Shown here in pieces: positions 1 to 8,919 of a stretch of 64,000 bases of DNA. The stretch lies in assembly GCF_000292915.1 (NCBI RefSeq), contig NC_018514.1:2480001-2544000 (forward strand). Direction: 5' to 3'. This stretch comes from Burkholderia cepacia GG4 (lineage in GTDB: Bacteria; Pseudomonadota; Gammaproteobacteria; Burkholderiales; Burkholderiaceae). Numbering within the stretch: the first letter of the stretch is position 1; each line of letters opens with the position of its first letter. Below the pieces are notes generated by a model. That model made no database searches. It was given only the letters and a program-made list of their open reading frames with translations, and had not been told where the DNA came from. The translations under genes and the position numbers were made by a program.

Positions 1-234
1 CGCGCGAACCTCGACCGCTTCTCGGTCGTCGTGACCGACGCCAATCAGCAGGATTCCGTATCAAACCAGCATCCGTTCGACGTCGCGCTGCAGGCACTCG
101 GCGTGCCGCCCGAGCGCGCGGTGGCCGTCGCGAGCAGCGAACCGGAACGCCGCGAAGCCGAGACGTTCGGCCTGTCGCGTTGCGTGCGCATCACCGACAC
201 GGTGCGATCGATCGCATCGGCAGGCGTGCACTGA
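1..234 (+). CDS. C-terminal part of a HAD-like hydrolase (5' end outside window)
   Basis: The frame is open from the first base of the window to the stop at 232-234, so only the last 77 residues are visible. The segment HPFDVALQALGVPPERAVAVASS resembles the stretch of haloacid-dehalogenase-fold phosphatases where a lysine/proline loop precedes 'lgv.peralvvgDS', but the usual KP is HP here and the DS acidic residue is missing (ASS). That could mean a divergent or degenerate member. Only the tail is present, so family membership is a weak inference. No downstream terminator is evident. Confidence 0.4.
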   Translation, partial: RANLDRFSVVVTDANQQDSVSNQHPFDVALQALGVPPERAVAVASSEPERREAETFGLSRCVRITDTVRSIASAGVH

Positions 235-316
235 ACTGAGCGCCTGCACACGGGCCGGCACTCGCCGGCCGGTCGCGATCCGGCGGCATGCCGACGATTG
301 CCCGACCGAAACCTGA

Positions 317-664
317 CATCTCACGCAAACCGGCATCCGCGAACACCAGCAGCTCGCCACGCGTCTCGCGCAGCGGCTGCCGACGCCGTTCGCGTCGGGT
401 AGCCGGCAGATCGTCGTCGTCAACTCGAGGCAGGACCGCGCGGTCGACAGTTCGACCTGCTTCTCGGCCGCGCTCGTGTCACCGGCGTTCATCGCGAGGC
501 TCGGCACGGACGGCTATACGTTCGCGAACGCGGGAACCTGCGCGTTCACGTCGTCGGACAGCAAGTTCACCAATACGCGGAAGGGCGACGGCAAGACGAA
601 GATCGCGCCGGGGAGTCGCTTCTACGACCACGCGGGGTTGAAGCGCTGTGACGGGTATCCGTGA
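317..664 (+). pseudogene. Histidine acid phosphatase (phytase-like) remnant
   Basis: An open frame without a convincing start begins right after an in-frame stop at 314-316 and runs to the stop at 662-664. It opens with HLTQTGIREHQQLATRL and contains QIVVVNSRQDRAVDSSTCF. These match the post-catalytic region of histidine-type acid phosphatases ('LT..G..q...lg..l' and the 'v.ss...R...S...F' block). The catalytic RHGxRxP motif and the C-terminal HD motif are absent, so this is an internal fragment of a roughly 500-residue family. A possible GTG start at 476 would give 62 residues without a full domain. I read it as a decayed gene; the family call rests on motif recall only. Confidence 0.4.
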
Positions 665-698
665 CGCGTACGGCGCGCGTCGTGGATTGCGTGCTTCG

Positions 699-980
699 TC
701 AATGCAGCGTCGCCGTGCCCGTGTGTGCCGCCCGCGGACCCTTCGGATGCGCCGCGACCTGCAACTTCGAATCCGCGCTACCCACGTGGTGAGATGTGCG
801 GGCCTGCGCGGGAGCCGCATGCGGCTTCGCTGCATGGGTCGCGCCGGGGTGCGCTGCGGCCGGTGCCTTCGATGGCGGACGCGCGGCTTTCGGTGCCTGC
901 TTGACGGCCGTCGGCGTGTTGGCCGCCACCCGCGGATGCTTGGCCTGCTGCGCGTACGCGTTGACGTCGTGATCGCTCAT
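699..980 (-). CDS. Small Ala/His/Pro-rich protein of unknown function
   Basis: The frame encodes 93 residues beginning MSDHDVNAYAQQ. This start is chosen because GGAGG lies six bases upstream of its ATG on the minus strand; longer in-frame starts (for example near 1166) lack a visible ribosome site. The protein has a short N-terminal polar segment, then a low-complexity Ala/Pro/His/Lys-rich tail (AAAHPGATHAAKPHAAPA). No signal peptide or membrane segment is seen from this start. It lies alone, opposite in strand to its neighbours. It may be a real lineage-specific gene or a spurious GC-rich frame; no function can be given. Confidence 0.4.
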   Translation of the reverse strand: MSDHDVNAYAQQAKHPRVAANTPTAVKQAPKAARPPSKAPAAAHPGATHAAKPHAAPAQARTSHHVGSADSKLQVAAHPKGPRAAHTGTATLH

Positions 981-1305
981 CCACGCCTCCGTGTATGCCG
1001 CCGATGCAGGATTCGACAGATTGAAATAGGCGACCGACGCCACGAGAAACGCACGACCATGCGTGCGACGATTGAATGCGGTAATGACGGGTGCTCCTTG
1101 CGCTTCGGTGTCGACGCCCGATGCCGGCGTCGTCGTGGCGGCACAATAGATGAGTGCATTCGGCATCGCAATGCGTCCAACCGGTGAGCCGAACGATTCT
1201 TGATGATTGGCGCGCCAGTCTGGCGCGGATCGCGACCGCCGCCACCCTCGCGCCACCGAACTCGCGTTCGCGAACGGTGTCGAACGAGCATCGCCGGAGA
1301 CTCAC
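981..1305. other. Intergenic, no supported gene
   Basis: This stretch between the small minus-strand gene and the exported plus-strand protein holds only overlapping GC-rich frames without ribosome sites. I see no RNA gene or strong hairpin in it. It may carry divergent promoters for the two flanking small genes. Confidence 0.4.
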
Positions 1306-1596
1306 ATGAAACGCGCCGCGCCTGTCGCCATCCTGATCCTGCTTCTCGCTGCCAGCGTGCCGGCCGGTGCCGCCGCACCGATTCCGCAGCAAGCGAAGAA
1401 TTGCGTGCCGTCCTCCACGTCATCCGGCACCCAGCCAGGTTCCCGCTCGACGACAAAGGCCCCGCCGATCCGCGTATGCGTCGGCGACTCCGACACGCAA
1501 CTGAACCTGCCCTGGTTTCTGACCGACGTACTCACCGCGGTGGACACGCATCAGTCGCCGCGCGACCTGCTCCACAAGATGCGCGACGATTTCTGA
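1306..1596 (+). CDS. Small exported protein of unknown function
   Basis: A 96-residue protein starting MKRAAPVAILILLLAASVP, with a clear Sec signal peptide: two basic residues, a hydrophobic core of about 15 residues and likely cleavage after AGA near residue 23. The mature part is about 70 residues with two cysteines (NCVP and RVCVG), which could pair in the periplasm. CGGAGA lies six bases before the ATG. An upstream in-frame start at 1207 would bury the signal peptide and is rejected. No domain is recognised. The gene is followed by an AT-rich regulatory region rather than another gene. Confidence 0.6.
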   Translation: MKRAAPVAILILLLAASVPAGAAAPIPQQAKNCVPSSTSSGTQPGSRSTTKAPPIRVCVGDSDTQLNLPWFLTDVLTAVDTHQSPRDLLHKMRDDF

Positions 1597-1632
1597 AACG
1601 CGGCCGCCCCGCCCAAGGTGACGCGTTACGCA

Positions 1633-1665
1633 AATATTTCCTTTTAAGCATCAATCGGAAATATT
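1633..1665. promoter_or_regulatory. AT-rich inverted repeat in regulatory region
   Basis: AATATTTCC at 1633-1641 is exactly mirrored by GGAAATATT at 1657-1665, with a 15-base spacer. The whole 1630-1720 stretch is unusually AT-rich for this genome. It precedes a TATACT -10-like hexamer at 1711-1716. It could be an operator or nucleoid-protein target for whatever starts at about 1722. Confidence 0.4.
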
Positions 1666-1710
1666 AACCATTTGTTGAATACCGATATTTCTTAATCGTG
1701 CGCTGCATCT

Positions 1711-1792
1711 TATACTTGCGGCGCACCAACCTCGTGCCAAGAGACGGTGTCTTCCATCCCGGCCGCACTCCGATGCGGCCGGGGTTTTTTTC
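1711..1792 (+). ncRNA. Candidate short terminator-ended RNA
   Basis: A -10-like TATACT sits at 1711-1716 within an AT-rich stretch, though its -35 is weak. About 70 bases downstream is a textbook intrinsic terminator (1759-1792). No start codon with a ribosome site lies between, so the predicted transcript of about 1723-1792 would be a small noncoding RNA or an attenuated leader of the EAL gene that starts at 2046. The call is an inference from promoter-like and terminator sequences only. Confidence 0.4.
1759..1792 (+). terminator. Rho-independent terminator
   Basis: CCCGGCCGCA at 1759-1768 and TGCGGCCGGG at 1775-1784 form a perfect 10-bp stem with loop CTCCGA, followed by G and seven T. It faces the plus strand and lies about 250 bases before the EAL gene start, so it would end a short upstream transcript or attenuate one. 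Confidence 0.8.
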
Positions 1793-1805
1793 GATGCGCC
1801 AAGCC

Positions 1806-1832
1806 AACATACATTCAAACCCGATGTATGTT
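1806..1832. promoter_or_regulatory. Inverted repeat upstream of the EAL gene
   Basis: AACATACAT at 1806-1814 and ATGTATGTT at 1824-1832 form a perfect 9-bp inverted repeat with a 9-base spacer, just after the terminator and about 215 bases before the EAL gene start. It could be an operator for a dimeric regulator or a leader hairpin. Confidence 0.35.
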
Positions 1833-2045
1833 ATTGGTTACCGAGAAGCGCGCCGACACCGGCGATTCCGCCGCCTTGCCGCTTCAAGCGGTCGCGAGCG
1901 TAGAATCGATCAGCGTCCCGATATCGGCACGAGCCGCCGTGCTCCGGTCCAGGCATGGCGAATGCTCTGCGTCTGTCCTTCGACCGGTTCGACCTGCATT
2001 CCCATGCGCACAACAACAAACGCGACCCGAGGAACCACCACGCCC

Positions 2046-3608
2046 ATGCCGGGCCCGAAGCCCGTATTCCAGCGCAGCGGGGCGTGGCCGCACATCGTCT
2101 TCTCCATTACCGCGATCGTCTGCATGCTCGTGCTCGTCGTGGCGCTCATCGTGGCCGAGCGTCTCGTGCGCGAATCGGTTGCCCGGCACGAGCGTGTCGT
2201 CGCGAACGACATCGTGAGTTCGGTCGACCGCATCCTGGACGGCGTTCACTCGCGCCACACGGACGAGCTGCTTGCACTGGTCGGGCGGCCGTGCGCGGCG
2301 GTCTTCAGGACGCTGGCCGAAGTGGGCACTCACCTGCGCTACCTGCGCGCGGTCGCGCTGGTCAACGACGGTCGCCTCACCTGCTCGTCGGCGCTGGGCG
2401 CGATCGACGTCCCGCTCGACGCGTACGTGCGCACGCCGGAACCGGGCGCCACGGTCACCACCCTGCTGCCGCAGACGCCGTTTCAGCATCGCGTGCCGGT
2501 GCTGGCGGTGTTTCGCTCGACCGTGCACGGTTCGGGCATCCTGTACCTGGTCGAGGGTGACTACGTCGCCGACATGCTGGCTCACGGCGCCCGCTACGGC
2601 GTGGAAACCGCGATGCTGTCGATCAAGGGCGCGGGCAGCCTCGATCAGCGTGGCATCTTCGTGCCGGAATCCGGCGCGGCGCCGGCGCCCGGCAGCACGA
2701 TTGCATCGTCCCGCTGGCCGTTCACGGTATCCGTCACCGCGTCCGGCTCCTACGTTTCGCGGGTGCAGCGGCACTATCAACTGATCTCCATCACGATCGC
2801 GCTGCTGCTGAACGGGCTCATCGGGGCCGCGTACCTGCTCGCGATGGCGCCGCGGCGGCTGTTGCTGAAGGCGGTTCGCAATGCACTGAAGCGCGACGAG
2901 TTCCACGTCGTGTACCAGCCGATCGTCGACATCGAAACGCGCAGGACCGTAGGCGTCGAGGCGCTGCTGCGCTGGCACCATCCGAAATGGGGGGCGATCA
3001 GCCCGGCCGTGTTCGTGCCGCAAGTGGAATCGAGCACGCTTCTGCCGAAGGTGACTGAATTCGTGCTTCGAACGGCTGCGTCGGAACTGACCGAACTCGC
3101 GCCGTCGATGCCGCTGCACATCGCGATCAACGTCGCACCGAAGGATCTCGAACGCGCGCGTTTCGTGGCCGTCATCGAAGACACGATCCGCCGGCTTCCG
3201 CCGGGCTTCACGCTGGTGCTCGAAGTGACCGAGCGGATCCTGCTCGAAAAGAACGCGCGCACCACCGCGATGTTTGCCGCGCTGCGCTCGAAAGGCGCGA
3301 AGTTCGCAATCGACGATTTCGGCACGCATCACAGCAATCTCGACCTGCTGTCGCGCTTTCCGTTCGACTATGTGAAGATCGATCGGCAGTTCATCTCGCA
3401 GCTGACGACGGGCAACGCGAAACTGATCGAGGGGATCGCGGCCGTCGCGCGCCACTACGACCTGAAGATCATTGCCGAGGGCGTGGAAACCGAAGAACAG
3501 CATCGCGCGCTGCACGCGGTCGGGATTCAGTATGCGCAAGGCTACCTGTACCAGCGGCCGCAGCGACCGGAACAGCTGAAGCAGGAATTCGCAGCGATGC
3601 CGGCGTAG
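2046..3608 (+). CDS. CSS-motif EAL-domain cyclic-di-GMP phosphodiesterase
   Basis: A 520-residue inner-membrane enzyme predicted to hydrolyse cyclic di-GMP. It has a transmembrane helix at about residues 13-36, a periplasmic sensor containing the CSS motif (TCSSALG, near residue 113), a second helix at about 245-268 and a cytoplasmic EAL domain to the end. The EAL signature GVEALLRW, the VTE glutamate, the IDDFG loop (here IDDFGTHHSN), the VKIDRQF lysine and EGVETEEQ are all present, so it should be catalytically competent. In the CSS family the cysteines tie activity to periplasmic redox state. The start at 2046 has GAGGAA eleven bases upstream; 2004 is an alternative. No GGDEF domain is attached. 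Confidence 0.9.
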   Translation: MPGPKPVFQRSGAWPHIVFSITAIVCMLVLVVALIVAERLVRESVARHERVVANDIVSSVDRILDGVHSRHTDELLALVGRPCAAVFRTLAEVGTHLRYLRAVALVNDGRLTCSSALGAIDVPLDAYVRTPEPGATVTTLLPQTPFQHRVPVLAVFRSTVHGSGILYLVEGDYVADMLAHGARYGVETAMLSIKGAGSLDQRGIFVPESGAAPAPGSTIASSRWPFTVSVTASGSYVSRVQRHYQLISITIALLLNGLIGAAYLLAMAPRRLLLKAVRNALKRDEFHVVYQPIVDIETRRTVGVEALLRWHHPKWGAISPAVFVPQVESSTLLPKVTEFVLRTAASELTELAPSMPLHIAINVAPKDLERARFVAVIEDTIRRLPPGFTLVLEVTERILLEKNARTTAMFAALRSKGAKFAIDDFGTHHSNLDLLSRFPFDYVKIDRQFISQLTTGNAKLIEGIAAVARHYDLKIIAEGVETEEQHRALHAVGIQYAQGYLYQRPQRPEQLKQEFAAMPA

Positions 3609-3764
3609 GCCGCGGCCGGCACCGGACGTTCGACGCCCCCGCAGCGCGATACCGAGCGCGTGCGTGCGCGCGTCGCTCCGCCCCCGTGTCGCATCGATCG
3701 ACGCGCGGGAACCGCGCGCAGGCGCTAAAATCCGCCGCCTGAGCATCCACGACGAGCAAGCGTT

Positions 3765-6137
3765 TTGACGGCGTTCGAGCAGGGCTTCATCCTCACCCGC
3801 CACTGGCGGGACACCGCGACCGGCATCGAGATCGAGTTCTGGCTGGCAACCGAACACGGTCCGCGCCGCGTGCGGCTGCGTCCGCAGGAAGCCGTCGCGT
3901 TCGTGCCGGCCGAGCAGCAGCCGCTCGCCGAACGCGCACTGGCCGGCGAACGCGATACCGAACTGCGCCCGCTTGCGCTGCGCGATTTCCGCCAGCGCAC
4001 CGTAGCCGGGCTCTACTGCCGGCGCTACCGCCATCTTTCCGCGCTGCAGAAACGCCTTGCCGCGGCCGGCGTCGACGTCTACGAAGCCGACGTGCAGCCG
4101 CCCGACCGCTACACGATGGAGCGCTTCATCACCGCGCCCGTGCTGTTTCGCGGCACGGCCGGCCGCGACGGCACGCTGACCGACGGCGAACTGAAACCGG
4201 CGACCGGCTACCGACCGGCGCTGCGCTGCGTGTCGCTCGACATCGAGACCAGCGTCCACGGCGAGCTGTATTCGATCGCGCTCGAAGGCTGCGGGCAGCG
4301 GCAGGTCTACATGCTCGGCCCGCCGAACGGCGACGCGCCGGCCGTCGACTTCCGCCTCGACTACTGCGACAGCCGGGCCGAGATGCTCGCGCGGCTCAAC
4401 GACTGGTTCGCCGCGCACGATCCCGATGCGGTGATCGGCTGGAACCTCGTGCAGTTCGACCTGCGCATCCTGCACGCGCACGCGGAACAATACGGCGTGC
4501 CGCTGAAGCTCGGCCGCGGCGGCAGCGTGCTCGACTGGCGCGCGCACGGCCAGCAGCCCGACCACTTCTTTGCGGGCGCGGCCGGCCGCCTGATCCTCGA
4601 CGGCATCGACATGCTGAAATCGGCGACGTGGACGTTCCCGTCGTTCAGCCTCGAATACGTGTCGCAGTCGCTGCTCGGCGAAGGCAAATCGATCGACAAT
4701 CCGTACCAGCGGATGGACGAGATCCAGCGCCGCTTCGATCACGACAAGCCGGCGCTCGCGCGCTACAACCTGAAGGACTGCGAGCTCGTCACGCGCATCT
4801 TCGACAAGGCCGACCTGCTGTCCTTCGCGCTCGAACGCGCGACCGTCACGGGCCTCGCGGCCGATCGCACCGGCGGCTCGGTCGCCGCGTTCACGCACCT
4901 GTACCTGCCGCGCATGCACCGGCTCGGCTACGTCGCGCCGAACCTCGGCGACGTGACGGGACAGAACAGCCCCGGCGGCTTCGTGATGGACTCGCGGCCC
5001 GGCCTGTACGACTCGGTGCTCGTGTTCGACTACAAGAGCCTCTATCCGTCGATCATCCGCACCTTCCTGATCGACCCGGCCGGGCTGATCGAAGGGCTCG
5101 CGCATCCGGGCGACGACACGTCGGTGCCCGGCTTCCTCGGCGCGCGCTTCTCGCGTACCGCGCATTGCCTGCCCGACATCGTGCGGCGCGTGTCGGAAGG
5201 TCGCGACGAAGCGAAACGCCAGCGCAACGCGCCGCTGTCGCAGGCGCTGAAGATCATCATGAATTCGTTTTACGGCGTGCTCGGCTCGACCGGCTGCCGG
5301 TTCTTCGATCCGCGCCTCGCGTCGTCGATCACGATGCGCGGCCACGAGATCATGCATCGCACGCGCGAGCTGATCGAAGCACAAGGCTACGAAGTCATCT
5401 ACGGCGATACCGATTCGACGTTCGTCTGGCTCGGGCGCGAGCACGACGACGAGCAAGCCGCCGCCAAGGGCCGCGCGCTCGTCGACCACGTGAACCGCTG
5501 GTGGCAGGCGCACCTGCGCGATCGCTTCGGGCTGGAAAGCGCACTCGAACTGCAGTACGAGCGCCATTACCGGCGCTTCCTGATGCCGACCATTCGCGGT
5601 GCGGAGGAAGGCAGCAAGAAGCGCTACGCGGGTCTCGCACGGGCGGCGGACGGCGGCGAAGACCTCGTGTTCAAGGGGCTCGAAACGGTGCGCACGGACT
5701 GGACGCCGCTCGCGCAGGCGTTCCAGCGCGAACTCTACCGGCGCGTGTTCAAGCGCGAGCCGTACCAGGACTTCATTCGCGATTACGTGCGCCGCACGCT
5801 CGCCGGCGAATACGACGCGCAACTGATCTATCGCAAGCGCGTGCGCCGGCCGTTGAGCGAATATCAACGCAACGTGCCGCCGCACGTGCGCGCCGCGCGG
5901 ATCGCCGACGAATTCAACCACGCGCGCGGCCGGCCGCTGCAGTACCAGCGCGGCGGCTGGATCAGCTACGTGATGACGACGGCCGGCCCGGAGCCGCTCG
6001 AGACGATGCGCTCGCCGATCGACTACGCGTTCTACGTGAGCCGCCAGCTGCAGCCGGTCGCCGATGCGATCCTGCCGTTTCTGCGGGACGATTTCGAACG
6101 CGTGATTTCGGGGCAGGGGCAATTGTTCGGCGACTGA
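3765..6137 (+). CDS. polB: DNA polymerase II (family B)
   Basis: A 790-residue family-B DNA polymerase, the usual length for bacterial Pol II, which acts in replication restart and translesion synthesis. The exonuclease motif SLDIETS is near residue 157. Polymerase motif [12 protein letters not shown] is near 422, motif [10 protein letters not shown] near 495 and motif C YGDTDST near 545, so both active sites look complete. The only start compatible with the N-terminus ([13 protein letters not shown]) is TTG at 3765, because an in-frame stop lies 37 bases upstream and there is no ATG or GTG between; the ribosome site is poor. No LexA-type CTG-N10-CAG operator is seen close upstream. It is transcribed alone and followed by a hairpin at 6174-6191. 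Confidence 0.95.
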   Translation: MTAFEQGFILTRHWRDTATGIEIEFWLATEHGPRRVRLRPQEAVAFVPAEQQPLAERALAGERDTELRPLALRDFRQRTVAGLYCRRYRHLSALQKRLAAAGVDVYEADVQPPDRYTMERFITAPVLFRGTAGRDGTLTDGELKPATGYRPALRCVSLDIETSVHGELYSIALEGCGQRQVYMLGPPNGDAPAVDFRLDYCDSRAEMLARLNDWFAAHDPDAVIGWNLVQFDLRILHAHAEQYGVPLKLGRGGSVLDWRAHGQQPDHFFAGAAGRLILDGIDMLKSATWTFPSFSLEYVSQSLLGEGKSIDNPYQRMDEIQRRFDHDKPALARYNLKDCELVTRIFDKADLLSFALERATVTGLAADRTGGSVAAFTHLYLPRMHRLGYVAPNLGDVTGQNSPGGFVMDSRPGLYDSVLVFDYKSLYPSIIRTFLIDPAGLIEGLAHPGDDTSVPGFLGARFSRTAHCLPDIVRRVSEGRDEAKRQRNAPLSQALKIIMNSFYGVLGSTGCRFFDPRLASSITMRGHEIMHRTRELIEAQGYEVIYGDTDSTFVWLGREHDDEQAAAKGRALVDHVNRWWQAHLRDRFGLESALELQYERHYRRFLMPTIRGAEEGSKKRYAGLARAADGGEDLVFKGLETVRTDWTPLAQAFQRELYRRVFKREPYQDFIRDYVRRTLAGEYDAQLIYRKRVRRPLSEYQRNVPPHVRAARIADEFNHARGRPLQYQRGGWISYVMTTAGPEPLETMRSPIDYAFYVSRQLQPVADAILPFLRDDFERVISGQGQLFGD

Positions 6138-6629
6138 CGGAGCGGCGACACCGCGTTCGCCCATCCGGTCACACGGTTGCACACGCAACCGCTTCGCGCC
6201 CCGTTCTCTTCAGACCACCCACCCGCACCGATCGGCATTCAGGCGGGCCTGCACGTCGAGCGATAAGTAAAACCGATCGACCCGGTCGGAAATCCGACTT
6301 GGACGCCGCGCGCGCCGCAGCGCACAATTTCGTCCATCGCAATCGAACGAAACCCTGATCCTTCGTCCCCGAGTTTTCGTGGCATCCGCCGTCACCGATG
6401 TGTGTCGCCATGCGCTTGAACAACAAGGAAAAGGCGTGCACGCCGTGCTTGAAATGCCTGCAACAAACCTCCTTTCCGTGCGGTCTCCTGGTCCCGCACA
6501 CCCCGCCTCCCTCCGCCGCGGCGCATGCCGCAAACCGGCGCTGCACGACATGACGTGCGGCACGCCGCCTCCGACGCCGTAGCGCAGCCGCAGCAACACA
6601 CTCCGCCTGTCTCGCCCAAGGAAACCGAC
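6138..6629. promoter_or_regulatory. Intergenic: hairpin after polB and putative operator before the efflux operon
   Basis: No gene is supported here. CGGTTGC-ACAC-GCAACCG at 6174-6191 may end polB transcripts, although no T-run follows. At 6285-6298 GTCGGA-AA-TCCGAC is a perfect palindrome. It lies inside a 26-base stretch (6279-6304) that matches 22 of 26 bases at 12615-12640 beyond the other end of the efflux/LysR block. A regulator may bind both. Confidence 0.4.
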
Positions 6630-8696
6630 GTGTCGAAAGCCACCGTCGCGCCGCTACGGTTGCGCGATCCATTCTCCATCGATCCGAGAAAGCTCCTTTT
6701 CTCGATCAGCACTTTTATCGCCGCCGCGCTCGTGCTGCTGATCTCGTTTGCCGTCAGCTTTCCGCGTCCGTGGTGGGCGCTGCTGACGGTCTACGTGACC
6801 GCGCAGCCGATGGCCGGCGCCTTCCGGCCCAAGACGATCTATCGGCTCGCAGGCATCGCCGCGGGCGCGGTCGTCTCGGTGGTGGTCGCTCCCAATCTGC
6901 AGAATTCGCCGGTGCTGCTGGTGCTGTGCCTCGCGCTGTGGATCGGCCTCTGCATCTATCTCGCAGTGCTCGACCGCACGCCGCGTGCGTTCCTGTTCCA
7001 GATGGCCGCGTTCAGTTCGGCCGTGATCTGCTTCCCGTATCTCGACGATCCGACCAACATCTTCATCACCGCGGTGTCGCGCGTCGAGGAAATGACGGTG
7101 GCGATCCTGTGCGTGACGATCACACACATGCTGCTGAAGCCCGCGAACAGCCGGCCCGTGATTCACGAGCGCGCGCTGTCGTTTCTCGGCGATGCGTGCC
7201 GCTGGACAGCCGAGGCATTCGGCACGCATCACACGCGGCTCGAACACGAGCATCGCCGCAAGCTCGCGGCCGACGTCACCGAACTCGGGATGATCGCGAC
7301 GACGCTGCCGTTCGACCAGCGCTTCGCGCTCGCGACGCGCGACACAGTCACCGCGCTGCAGCACCGTCTCGCCGCGCTGCTGTCGATCGCGTCGGCCGCC
7401 GCGAACCGGCTCGACCAGTTGCGCTCGCTGAACGCAGTCGATGCGGAAACCACCGCGCTGGTCGACGCAGTCATCGACGACCTGCACGCGTCGCAGGAAG
7501 TCGGCGAAGCGCTCGACGTCGGGCTCGCCGCGCGTTGCCGCGCGCTGGCGGCCGAGCGCCTGCTCGATCCGACCTGGACGTCGCTGCTTGCCGCGAACCT
7601 GTTCGACCGCACCGCCGATTTCATCGACACGCTGCACGCGGCGCGTGGGCTGGTGCGCACCTTCGCGGAAAGCGACGCCGAGCTCGCGCGCCACCTGCCG
7701 CCCGTCGACGGCGCGCGCCGCTTCAAGCTCGCGCGCGATCACGGTCTTGCGCTACTCGCCGGCGCCGCGACGACCACCGCGATCATCATCTACTGCGCGG
7801 TGTGGATCCTGCTCGCCTGGCCGAACGGCTCGGCGACCGCCGCATTCGCCGCGCTCGTCACCTGCTCGTTCGCGGCGCAGGACGATCCCGCGCCCGTGAT
7901 CGGCCGCTACCTCGTAGCGACGCTCGTCACCTTCCCGCTCGCCGCGCTGTACCTATTCGTGATCCTGCCGCGTGTCGACGGCGCCGGGATGCTGATCCTG
8001 ACGCTCGCACCGGCCTTCATCTGGATGGGCTACATCCAGGCCGATCCCGCGCGCACCGCACGCGCACTCCCGATGTTCTCCTGCTTCATCGTCGCCATGG
8101 GCTTTCTCGATCGTTTCCAGGCCGACTTCGCGCTGTTCCTCAACACGGGGCTCGCACAGGTCGGCGGCATCGTCACGACGCTCGTCGTGACCAGACTGTT
8201 CCGCTCGGCCAGCACGCGCTGGACGGCCTACCGGATCGTGCGCCAGAACTGGGCCGATCTCGCGCAGATGGCCGATCCGCACCGGCCGCTCGATGCGCCC
8301 GCATGGACCGCGCGCGCGGTCGATCGGCTCGGCCAGGTGGCCGCGCGCATGGCATTCGCGAATCCGGACGATGCGCTGCATGCAGTCGACGGCCTGAGCG
8401 ACCTGCGCATCGGCCGCAACATCATCCAGGTGCGCGAGAGGCTCGACAAGGGCGACGCGCACACGCGCGACGCAATCGAGGCCGCGCTCGAGGAGGTGTC
8501 GAACCTGTATCGCGCCCGCGCCGACGCGCACCACCCGATTCCGGCCACGGCGCCGCTGATGCGCGCGCTTACTCGCGCGATCGGCGCGGCCGCGCGCAAT
8601 TCCACCGGCCGCGACGATGCCACGCTGCTCGCGCTGGTCGGCATGCGCTGCAACCTGTTCCCGCATGTGCAACTCGTCGAAGGAACGACGCGATGA
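6630..8696 (+). CDS. FUSC family inner-membrane efflux protein (AaeB-like)
   Basis: A 688-residue protein of the aromatic-acid exporter/FUSC family, built as two repeats of a hydrophobic helical bundle (about residues 20-165 and 375-525), each followed by a long cytoplasmic helical region. In the family it forms the inner-membrane part of a pump for aromatic carboxylic acids or related compounds, such as AaeB. The GTG start at 6630 is chosen because AAGGAAA lies just upstream; an ATG at 6525 would add a non-conserved N-terminus. Its TGA overlaps the ATG of the DUF1656 gene. With the HlyD and OMF genes behind it, it forms a complete tripartite system. Confidence 0.9.
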   Translation: MSKATVAPLRLRDPFSIDPRKLLFSISTFIAAALVLLISFAVSFPRPWWALLTVYVTAQPMAGAFRPKTIYRLAGIAAGAVVSVVVAPNLQNSPVLLVLCLALWIGLCIYLAVLDRTPRAFLFQMAAFSSAVICFPYLDDPTNIFITAVSRVEEMTVAILCVTITHMLLKPANSRPVIHERALSFLGDACRWTAEAFGTHHTRLEHEHRRKLAADVTELGMIATTLPFDQRFALATRDTVTALQHRLAALLSIASAAANRLDQLRSLNAVDAETTALVDAVIDDLHASQEVGEALDVGLAARCRALAAERLLDPTWTSLLAANLFDRTADFIDTLHAARGLVRTFAESDAELARHLPPVDGARRFKLARDHGLALLAGAATTTAIIIYCAVWILLAWPNGSATAAFAALVTCSFAAQDDPAPVIGRYLVATLVTFPLAALYLFVILPRVDGAGMLILTLAPAFIWMGYIQADPARTARALPMFSCFIVAMGFLDRFQADFALFLNTGLAQVGGIVTTLVVTRLFRSASTRWTAYRIVRQNWADLAQMADPHRPLDAPAWTARAVDRLGQVAARMAFANPDDALHAVDGLSDLRIGRNIIQVRERLDKGDAHTRDAIEAALEEVSNLYRARADAHHPIPATAPLMRALTRAIGAAARNSTGRDDATLLALVGMRCNLFPHVQLVEGTTR

Positions 8697-8917
8697 TCGA
8701 AGAGATCCATATTTTCGGCATCTACATGCCGTCCGCGCTCGCATGGGCCGTCGTGGCGCTGGCCGTCACGTTCCTGTTGCGCGGCGTGCTGCTGCGCCTG
8801 CCGCTGCGCGTGCTGCTGTGGCAACCCGCGCTGCTCGAACTGGCGGCCTTCTTCCTGCTGTGGTGGGGCATCGCCCGTCTCGCCGACGCCTATTTCCCGT
8901 ATCGCCTGCTCTCCTGA
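8693..8917 (+). CDS. DUF1656 small membrane protein
   Basis: A 74-residue protein with two hydrophobic helices (about residues 14-30 and 45-63) that matches DUF1656 (AaeX-like) proteins, found almost invariably between FUSC and HlyD genes. The ATG overlaps the FUSC stop as ATGA, which suggests translational coupling, and the HlyD ATG follows two bases after its stop. Its role is not established; a subunit or assembly factor of the pump is usually assumed. Confidence 0.85.
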   Translation: MIEEIHIFGIYMPSALAWAVVALAVTFLLRGVLLRLPLRVLLWQPALLELAAFFLLWWGIARLADAYFPYRLLS

Positions 8918-8919
8918 TC

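Noticed and set aside
288..641. Arg/Ser-rich 117-residue plus-strand frame
   Set aside because: It is out of frame with the phosphatase remnant and has a low-complexity shadow composition.
1884..6188. A 1434-residue minus-strand open frame
   Set aside because: It is the GC-rich antisense shadow of the EAL gene and polB, which have all family motifs; the translation is Arg/Ala/His-rich without domains.
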